From: DATILI01 sp035476635
Lineage (GTDB): Bacteria; Pseudomonadota; Gammaproteobacteria; Burkholderiales; Burkholderiaceae_C
Reading direction: 5' to 3'
NCBI GenBank assembly: GCA_035476635.1
Contig: DATILI010000085.1
Span: forward strand, 1 to 11,667
Length of the DNA: 11,667 bases
Part shown: positions 6,295 to 11,667 of the stretch, in pieces
How positions within the stretch are numbered: the first letter of the stretch is position 1
Layout: the number at the start of each line of letters is the position of its first letter
Translations under genes and position numbers: made by a program
Notes under the pieces: generated by a model
Told to the model about the DNA's origin: nothing
Seen by the model: only the letters and a program-made list of their open reading frames with translations
Databases searched by the model: none

Positions 6295-8742
6295 ATGAAG
6301 AAGATGAAACTGGTAATGGTCGGCAATGGCATGGCCGGCGTGCGCGCCCTGGAAGAGCTGCTGAAGATCTCGCCCGACCTCTACGACATCTCCGTGTTCG
6401 GCGCCGAGCCGCACCCCAACTACAACCGCATCCTGCTCTCGCCGGTGCTCGCGGGCGAGCAGACGCTGGACGAGATCGTGCTGAACTCCTGGGAGTGGTA
6501 CAAGGAAAACAACATCACCCTGCACGCCGGCAAGAAGGTCGTCACCGTGGACCGCGTGCGCCGCATCGTGCACGCTGACGACGGCACGCAGGAAGAATAC
6601 GACCGCCTGCTGATGTGCACCGGCTCCAACCCCTTCATCCTGCCGGTGCCGGGCAAGGACCTGCAAGGCGTGATCGCCTACCGCGATATCGCCGATACCA
6701 ACGCGATGATCGACGCTTCGCTGAAGTACAAGAAGGCGGTCGTCATCGGCGGCGGCTTGCTGGGACTGGAAGCGGCCAACGGCCTGATGCTGCGCGGCAT
6801 GGACGTGACCGTGGTGCATGTGATGCCCTGGTTGATGGAGCGCCAGCTCGACGACGTGGCGGGCAAGCTGCTGCAAAAATCGCTGGAAGACCGTGGCCTG
6901 AAATTCATGATCGGCGCGCAGACGCAGGAACTCACCGGCGACAGCGAAGACGGCAAGGGCGGCCGCGTCAAGAGCATCAAGTTCAAGGACGGCACCGAGG
7001 TCGAGACCGACCTGGTGGTAATGGCCGTCGGCATCCGCCCGAACACCGAGCTGGCCGAGAAAATGGGCCTGCATGTGAGCCGCGGCATCGTCGTGCACGA
7101 CACCATGCAGACCGTCACCGACGCGCGCATCTACTCGGTCGGCGAATGCGCAGCGCACCGCGGCATCGCCTACGGCCTGGTGGCGCCGTTGTTCGAGCAG
7201 GCCAAGGTGGCGGCCAACCATCTGGCCCAGTTCGGCATCGGCCGCTACACCGGCTCGCTGACCTCGACCAAGCTCAAGGTCACTGGCATCGACCTGTTCT
7301 CCGCTGGCGAATTCATGGGCGGCGAAGGCACGGAAGAAATCGTGATGAGCGACCCCTTCGGCGGCGTCTACAAGAAGCTGGTGCTGAAGGGCGACAAGCT
7401 GATCGGTGCCTGCCTGTACGGCGACACCGTGGACGGCAGCTGGTACTTCAAGCTGCTGCGCGAAGGCCGCAGCGTGAGCGACATCCGCGATAAGCTGATG
7501 TTCGGCGAGTCCAACATCGGCGACGTCGGGCATGAAGGCCACAGCAAGGCAGCAAGCATGCCCGACGAGGCCGAGGTCTGCGGCTGCAACGGTGTGAACA
7601 AGGGCACGATCTGCAAGGCCATCAAGGAAAAGGGCCTGTTCACGCTGGAAGAAGTCAAGAAGCACACCAAGGCCAGCGCTTCCTGTGGCTCGTGCACCGG
7701 GCTGGTCGAGCAGATCCTGATGTTCACGGCAGGCGGCGACTATTCGGCCACGCCGAAGAAGAAGGCGATTTGCGCCTGCACCGACCGCAGCCACCAGGAC
7801 GTGCGCGTCGCCGTCAAGGACGCCAAGCTGCTGTCGATCGCCGACGTCTTCAAGTACATGGAATGGCGCACCCCCAACGGCTGCGCCACCTGCCGCCCGG
7901 CGGTCAACTACTACCTGATCTCGACGTGGCCCAAGGAGGCCAAGGACGATCCGCAAAGCCGCTACATCAACGAACGCAGCCACGCCAACATCCAGAAGGA
8001 CGGCACCTACAGCGTGATCCCACGCATGTGGGGCGGCGAGACCACGGCCGACGAACTGCGCCGCATTGCCGACGTGGTGGACAAGTACAAGATCCCCACC
8101 GTCAAGGTCACCGGTGGCCAGCGCATTGACCTGTTAGGCGTGAAGAAGGAAGACCTGGTGAATGTCTGGAAAGACATCGGCATGCCCTCGGGCCACGCCT
8201 ATGCCAAGGCGCTGCGCACGGTGAAGACCTGCGTCGGCAGCGAATGGTGCCGCTTCGGCACGCAAGACTCGACGCAGATGGGCAAGGACCTCGAGCGCGC
8301 GCTGTGGCGCATGTACGCGCCGCACAAGGTCAAGTTGGCTGTATCGGGCTGCCCGCGCAATTGCGCCGAGGCCGGCATCAAGGACGTCGGCGTGATCGGC
8401 GTCGATTCGGGTTGGGAGATCTACGTCGCCGGCAATGGCGGCATCAAGACCGAGGTGGCCGAGTTCTTCGTCAAGGTCAAGACCGCCGAAGAAGTGCTGG
8501 AGTATTCGGGCGCCTTCCTGCAGCTGTACCGCGAGGAAGCCTGGTACCTGGAGCGCACCTGCCACTGGATCAGCCGTGTCGGGCTGGACCACGCCAAGGC
8601 CAAGGTGCTGGACGACGCCGAGAACCGCAAGGCGCTATGGGCGCGGCTGCAGTTCTCGCTGGACGGCGAGCCGGACCCCTGGTTCGAGTTCGACAAGGCC
8701 GGCGTCGACACGCGGCAGTTCGAGCCGGTGGCCTCGGCATGA
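6295..8742 (+). CDS. nirB: Assimilatory NAD(P)H-nitrite reductase, large subunit
   Basis: The 815-residue cytoplasmic enzyme reduces nitrite to ammonium with six electrons from NAD(P)H. Domains in order: FAD-binding GNGMAGVRALEEL (10-22); NAD(P)-binding VIGGGLLGLEAANGL near 150; two BFD-like [2Fe-2S] domains, with Cys429/431/464/467 (CGC...SCGSC) and Cys493/495/530/533 (CAC...GCATC); then ferredoxin-like and siroheme/[4Fe-4S] domains, with Cys646, Cys652, Cys686 and Cys690 (CVGSEWC and SGCPRNC) as cluster ligands. All expected redox ligands are present. The length is close to E. coli NirB (about 847). ATG at 6295 has AGGAG seven bases upstream. The stop overlaps the next start as ATGA, so translation is probably coupled. 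It lies under the sigma-54 promoter at 6245 and leads an operon that also carries nirD and a nitrate reductase gene, which supports an assimilatory rather than detoxifying role. Confidence 0.97.
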   Translation: MKKMKLVMVGNGMAGVRALEELLKISPDLYDISVFGAEPHPNYNRILLSPVLAGEQTLDEIVLNSWEWYKENNITLHAGKKVVTVDRVRRIVHADDGTQEEYDRLLMCTGSNPFILPVPGKDLQGVIAYRDIADTNAMIDASLKYKKAVVIGGGLLGLEAANGLMLRGMDVTVVHVMPWLMERQLDDVAGKLLQKSLEDRGLKFMIGAQTQELTGDSEDGKGGRVKSIKFKDGTEVETDLVVMAVGIRPNTELAEKMGLHVSRGIVVHDTMQTVTDARIYSVGECAAHRGIAYGLVAPLFEQAKVAANHLAQFGIGRYTGSLTSTKLKVTGIDLFSAGEFMGGEGTEEIVMSDPFGGVYKKLVLKGDKLIGACLYGDTVDGSWYFKLLREGRSVSDIRDKLMFGESNIGDVGHEGHSKAASMPDEAEVCGCNGVNKGTICKAIKEKGLFTLEEVKKHTKASASCGSCTGLVEQILMFTAGGDYSATPKKKAICACTDRSHQDVRVAVKDAKLLSIADVFKYMEWRTPNGCATCRPAVNYYLISTWPKEAKDDPQSRYINERSHANIQKDGTYSVIPRMWGGETTADELRRIADVVDKYKIPTVKVTGGQRIDLLGVKKEDLVNVWKDIGMPSGHAYAKALRTVKTCVGSEWCRFGTQDSTQMGKDLERALWRMYAPHKVKLAVSGCPRNCAEAGIKDVGVIGVDSGWEIYVAGNGGIKTEVAEFFVKVKTAEEVLEYSGAFLQLYREEAWYLERTCHWISRVGLDHAKAKVLDDAENRKALWARLQFSLDGEPDPWFEFDKAGVDTRQFEPVASA

Positions 8743-9527
8743 AGCGTCGAGAGCTGATCGTCGCCGGCGCGGTCCTGTTGCCACTGGCCGGGCGCGCGCA
8801 GGTCGTCGACCTGAACGACGCCATCAACAAGGCCGGCCGGCAGCGCATGCTGAGCCAGCGCATGGCCAAGAGCTACTGCGCGGCCGGCCAGGGCGTGCTG
8901 CCGGAGATGGCCTCCGAGACGCTGGCCGCCTCGATGGCCTTGTTCGACCGCCAACTGGTCGAGCTGAAGGTCTTTGCGCCGACGGCCGAGATCAAGCGCA
9001 GTTACGTTGATCTCGAATCGGCCTGGGGCGACTACAAGGCGGTACTGGTCGGCAGCCGGCCCTCGCGCGACAAGGCGGGCGACATGATCACGCAGGCCGG
9101 CCGCGTGCTGCAGCTGGCCCACCAGGGCACGGGGCTGCTGGAGCGCAATTCCGGCAAGCCGCTGGGCAAGCTGGTCAACGTCGCCGGCCGCCAACGCATG
9201 CTGAGCCAGCGCATGGCGGCCTTCTACCTCAGTGCCAGCTGGGGTGTCGAGGCCTCGCAAGCGACACAAGAGTTGAACAAGGCACGCGATGAGTTCGTCG
9301 CCGCGCAGCAGTTGCTGAGCAGCGCCCCCGAAGCGACGCCGTCGATCAAGGCCGAGCTGCTGCAAGCCGACCAGCAGTTCGTGTTCTTCGCCGCGGCGCT
9401 GCGCGGCCTGCGCCCGGGCCAGCCCGATGCGCGGGCCATGGCCAACGTGTTCACCACCAGCGAACGCATCCTGCAGGTCATGGATGGCGTCACCGGCATG
9501 TATTCGAAACAAGGTCAATCCGTATGA
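8739..9527 (+). CDS. Exported tandem PilJ/P-box-domain protein, putative nitrate/nitrite-binding
   Basis: The 262-residue protein starts with an export signal: basic MKRRE, hydrophobic LIVAGAVLLPLAG, and a likely cleavage after GRA (residue 20). The twin arginine leaves Tat export possible. The mature part is mostly helical with two P-box-like motifs, AINKAGRQRMLSQRMA at 28-43 and LVNVAGRQRMLSQRMA at 145-160. They resemble the ligand-binding P-box of NarX (AGSLRMQSYR), keeping both arginines. The layout is that of the PilJ N-terminal domain family. Spacing between motifs is 117 residues, against 116 in the C-terminal half of the regulator at 1691-2995, which suggests a shared origin. No transmembrane, enzymatic or output domain follows, so it is likely a soluble periplasmic binding protein. 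Its start overlaps the nirB stop and its stop overlaps the nirD start, both as ATGA, tying its synthesis to NirBD. The ligand is inferred. Confidence 0.9.
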   Translation: MKRRELIVAGAVLLPLAGRAQVVDLNDAINKAGRQRMLSQRMAKSYCAAGQGVLPEMASETLAASMALFDRQLVELKVFAPTAEIKRSYVDLESAWGDYKAVLVGSRPSRDKAGDMITQAGRVLQLAHQGTGLLERNSGKPLGKLVNVAGRQRMLSQRMAAFYLSASWGVEASQATQELNKARDEFVAAQQLLSSAPEATPSIKAELLQADQQFVFFAAALRGLRPGQPDARAMANVFTTSERILQVMDGVTGMYSKQGQSV

Positions 9528-9880
9528 GCGATTGGAAATCCATCTGCGCCGTCACCGACATCCCGGTGCTGGGTGCTCGCCGCGTGGCGCGGCCACACGG
9601 CATTGCGGTGGCGGTGTTCCGCACTGCCGAAGACAAGGTGTTCGCCTTGCTCGACAGCTGCCCGCACAAGGGCGGCCCCTTGAGCCAGGGCATCGTCTTC
9701 GGTGAAAGCGTCGCCTGCCCGCTGCACAACTGGACCATCGGCCTCGCCGATGGCTGTGCCAAGGCGCCGGACGAGGGCTGCACCCAGCGCTTCAGCGTCA
9801 AGCTCGACAACGGCATGGTTCATCTCGACCTCGAAGAGCTGAACCAGTTGGCGCGGGATACCTCCTGCCAGTCCGCCTGA
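9524..9880 (+). CDS. nirD: Nitrite reductase small subunit, Rieske-type
   Basis: The 118-residue protein is a Rieske-fold subunit that partners NirB. The complete [2Fe-2S] ligand set is visible: Cys46 and His48 in CPHKGGPLSQG, and Cys65 and His68 in ACPLHNW, followed by TIGLADGCA. From memory, E. coli NirD has the fold but lacks these ligands, so this version could carry a cluster and pass electrons, as in the Rieske-containing assimilatory forms. The N-terminus MSDWKSICAVTDIP is typical of NirD. The start at 9524 overlaps the stop of the P-box protein gene by four bases, indicating translational coupling. It is followed after 30 bp by the nitrate reductase gene. It acts in the cytoplasm as part of the NADH-nitrite reductase. 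Confidence 0.95.
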   Translation: MSDWKSICAVTDIPVLGARRVARPHGIAVAVFRTAEDKVFALLDSCPHKGGPLSQGIVFGESVACPLHNWTIGLADGCAKAPDEGCTQRFSVKLDNGMVHLDLEELNQLARDTSCQSA

Positions 9881-9910
9881 GCATCGCTCTGACATTCAAC
9901 AGGACACACG

Positions 9911-11667
9911 ATGCTCTTCGGCCGCAAACACCGCAAACCCATTTCGATTCCGGTCAAGGAAGTGAAGGAATGGAAATACACGACATGCAACTATTGCTCC
10001 ACCGGTTGCGCGATTGAAATCGGCTTGAACGACAGCGGCAAGATCGTCACCAGTCGTGGCCATGCCGGCGCCGATGTCAATCGCGGCAAGCTGTGCATCA
10101 AGGGGCTGCTCGAGCATGAGCTGTTCGATTCCCCCGGGCGCGGACGGATGCCCTTGATGCGCGACAAGGCGCACCTGCCATTCCAGCCCACCAACTGGGA
10201 AACGGCCCTCGACAAAACCGCGGCCAAGATCAAGGAGATCCAGGCCAAGTACGGGCGCGACTCGTTCGCGGTGGTCTCGACCGGCCAGCTGCTGACGGAA
10301 GAGTTCTACACGCTCGGCAAACTGGTGCGTGGCCAGATCGGCACCAACAACTACGACGGCAACACCACGCTGTGCATGGCCTCGGCCGTGTCGGGCTACA
10401 AGCGTTCGTTCGGCTCCGACGGCCCGCCCGGCTGCTACGGCGACTTCGAGCACACGCATTGCCTGATGGCCTTCGGTTCGAACCTGCCCGAGCAGCACCC
10501 GATCATCTACTGGCGGCTGAAGGAAGCGCTCGAGAAGCGCAAGTTCCCGCTGATCGTGGTCGATCCGCGGGTGACGATGCTGGCGCAGTTCGCCGATATC
10601 CACCTGCCCATCACGCCCGGTACCGACACCGTGTTGATCAACGCGATGCTGCATGTCATCTTCAAGGAAGGCCTCGAGGACAAGGACTACATCGCCCAGC
10701 ACACCAACGGCATCGAGGCACTGCGTGCGCTGGTCGCCGACTACGACCCGAAGACGGCGCAGCATGTCTGCGGCATCGACGAGGACCGCATCCGCACGGT
10801 GGCGCGCATCTACGCCAAGGCGCCCGCGGCGATGAGCATCTGGACCATGGGCATCAACCAGTCCACCCACGGCTCCGATGGCGTGGTGGACATCAACAAC
10901 CTCAACCTGATCACCGGCAACATCGGCAAGCCCGGCGGCACCAGCCTCTCGATCACGGGCCAGTGCAATGCGATGGGCACCCGTGAATGGTCCTCATGCT
11001 CCGGCTTGCCCGGCTATCGTGCGCTGGAGAAGGAGAAGGACCGCAAGCATGTCGCCGATTACTGGGGCATCGACGAGAGCTTCTTCCCGGCGAAACGCGG
11101 CCTGGCGCAGACCGACATCTTCCCGGCCATCGAAACCGGCGAGATCAAGGGCCTGTGGCTGATCGCCACGAACCCGATGACCTCGATGCCGAACCAGCCG
11201 CGCATCATCAAGGCGATGGAGAACCTCGAGTGCCTGATCGTGCAGGACGTGTACGAGGACGTCGAGACCAACAAGTACTCGCACATCTTCCTGCCCGCCG
11301 CGGTCTGGGCCGAAAAGGAAGGTTGCCACACCAACACCGAGCGGCGGGTCAACCTGACGCGCAACGTGCTGCCGGCCTACGCGGACTCGAAGCCCGATTT
11401 CTGGATCTTCAATGAAGTCGCCAAACGCTTCGAAGACCGCAACAAGATCCACTTCCCGGCAACGCCCGAAGGCGCGTTCGAGGAAATGAAGCATCTGTCC
11501 AAGGGCGCCGGCCGCACGCTCGACATCTCGGGCATGAGCTACGACCGCATCGAAGCCGCGCGCGGCATCCAGTGGCCGTACAGCGAGGCGCAGGCGCTCG
11601 AAGACGAAGCCCGCATCGGCCAGGCCGCGGAATCGGACATGCTGAAGCGGCTGGACTTCCTGGGGGA
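9911..11667 (+). CDS. nasA: Assimilatory nitrate reductase catalytic subunit, Mo-bisMGD (partial, C-terminus off window)
   Basis: The frame is open from ATG at 9911 to the window end, giving 585 residues of a protein usually 700-900 long. It reduces nitrate to nitrite using molybdenum bis-MGD and one [4Fe-4S] cluster. The cluster ligands Cys26, Cys29, Cys33 and Cys62 form C-x2-C-x3-C-x28-C (TTCNYCSTGC...KLCIKG). Lys64, two residues after the last ligand, sits where the conserved electron-path lysine occurs. Cys155 in NTTLCMASAV is the expected molybdenum ligand. Molybdopterin-oxidoreductase motifs continue (VVDPRVT, TGNIGKPGG, ATNPMTSMPNQ, EKEGCHTNTERR). There is no Tat signal, so it is cytoplasmic (Nas type) rather than periplasmic Nap. 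AGGA at 9901-9904 lies six bases before the ATG. It is the fourth gene of the operon. Its electron donor, possibly a C-terminal iron-sulfur domain or a partner reductase, would lie beyond the window. Klebsiella naming is used; Pseudomonas calls this NasC. Confidence 0.95.
   Translation, partial: MLFGRKHRKPISIPVKEVKEWKYTTCNYCSTGCAIEIGLNDSGKIVTSRGHAGADVNRGKLCIKGLLEHELFDSPGRGRMPLMRDKAHLPFQPTNWETALDKTAAKIKEIQAKYGRDSFAVVSTGQLLTEEFYTLGKLVRGQIGTNNYDGNTTLCMASAVSGYKRSFGSDGPPGCYGDFEHTHCLMAFGSNLPEQHPIIYWRLKEALEKRKFPLIVVDPRVTMLAQFADIHLPITPGTDTVLINAMLHVIFKEGLEDKDYIAQHTNGIEALRALVADYDPKTAQHVCGIDEDRIRTVARIYAKAPAAMSIWTMGINQSTHGSDGVVDINNLNLITGNIGKPGGTSLSITGQCNAMGTREWSSCSGLPGYRALEKEKDRKHVADYWGIDESFFPAKRGLAQTDIFPAIETGEIKGLWLIATNPMTSMPNQPRIIKAMENLECLIVQDVYEDVETNKYSHIFLPAAVWAEKEGCHTNTERRVNLTRNVLPAYADSKPDFWIFNEVAKRFEDRNKIHFPATPEGAFEEMKHLSKGAGRTLDISGMSYDRIEAARGIQWPYSEAQALEDEARIGQAAESDMLKRLDFLG

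Noticed and set aside
4100..6298. A 732-residue plus-strand open frame
   Set aside because: It lies antisense to the kinase/phosphatase gene, whose motifs are unmistakable. Its own product is rich in Gln, Arg, His and Ala with no recognisable domain, as expected for a shadow of high-GC coding DNA.
6214..7983. A 589-residue minus-strand open frame
   Set aside because: It is antisense to the 5' part of nirB and shows low-complexity Val/Ala/His/Gln composition with no motifs.
1..11667. tRNA, rRNA, CRISPR arrays, insertion sequences and attachment sites
   Set aside because: No cloverleaf, spaced direct repeats, transposase motifs or terminal inverted repeats were found. The window is almost wholly explained by ordinary high-GC genes.

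Overview
This is a high-GC proteobacterial chromosome segment. The codon use, the NirB/NirD/nitrate-reductase types and the gene order suggest a betaproteobacterium of the Burkholderiales, probably Comamonadaceae-like; the family-level placement is inference. Most of the window is a nitrate/nitrite assimilation locus. The first 1.7 kb holds an apparently unrelated divergent pair.

Layout. (1) 1-1694: a LysR-type regulator on the minus strand, cut by the window edge, diverges from a MECR/ETR-like NADPH 2-enoyl reductase (medium-chain dehydrogenase/reductase family). A 137-bp gap between them holds a good T-N11-A operator candidate. (2) 1691-2995, minus: a regulator with a degenerate receiver domain, an ANTAR RNA-binding domain and two PilJ/NarX-like 'P-box' sensor repeats. 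(3) 2996-3170: a divergent control region with a sigma-54 promoter and a leader of about 124 nt, starting with a hexaloop hairpin of the ANTAR-target type. (4) 3171-4445, plus: a NarK/NasA-type nitrate/nitrite transporter. (5) 4457-6217, minus: a PP2C phosphatase fused to a Ser/Thr kinase with a C-terminal membrane anchor. (6) 6218-6294: a second sigma-54 promoter with a very short leader. (7) 6295-11667, plus: an operon of nirB, a small exported tandem-P-box protein, nirD, and the catalytic subunit of an assimilatory nitrate reductase that runs off the window. The first three genes are coupled by ATGA start/stop overlaps.

How it fits together. Nitrate enters through the MFS transporter. The molybdenum nitrate reductase reduces it to nitrite, and the NADH-dependent siroheme enzyme NirBD reduces nitrite to ammonium. 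Both plus-strand transcription units have GG-N10-GC sigma-54 promoters, the usual sign of NtrC-type nitrogen-limitation control. Only the transporter unit has room for a structured leader. The neighbouring ANTAR protein is therefore a plausible nitrate/nitrite-responsive antiterminator acting there, by analogy with NasR on the Klebsiella nasF leader.

The most unusual point is that the regulator's C-terminal sensor half has a stand-alone, apparently exported counterpart encoded between nirB and nirD. The two have the same layout and nearly the same spacing between P-boxes. The window would then encode paired cytoplasmic and periplasmic copies of one putative nitrate/nitrite-sensing module. No RNA genes, insertion sequences, CRISPR arrays or other mobile elements were seen, and no gene-free stretch exceeds 300 bases.
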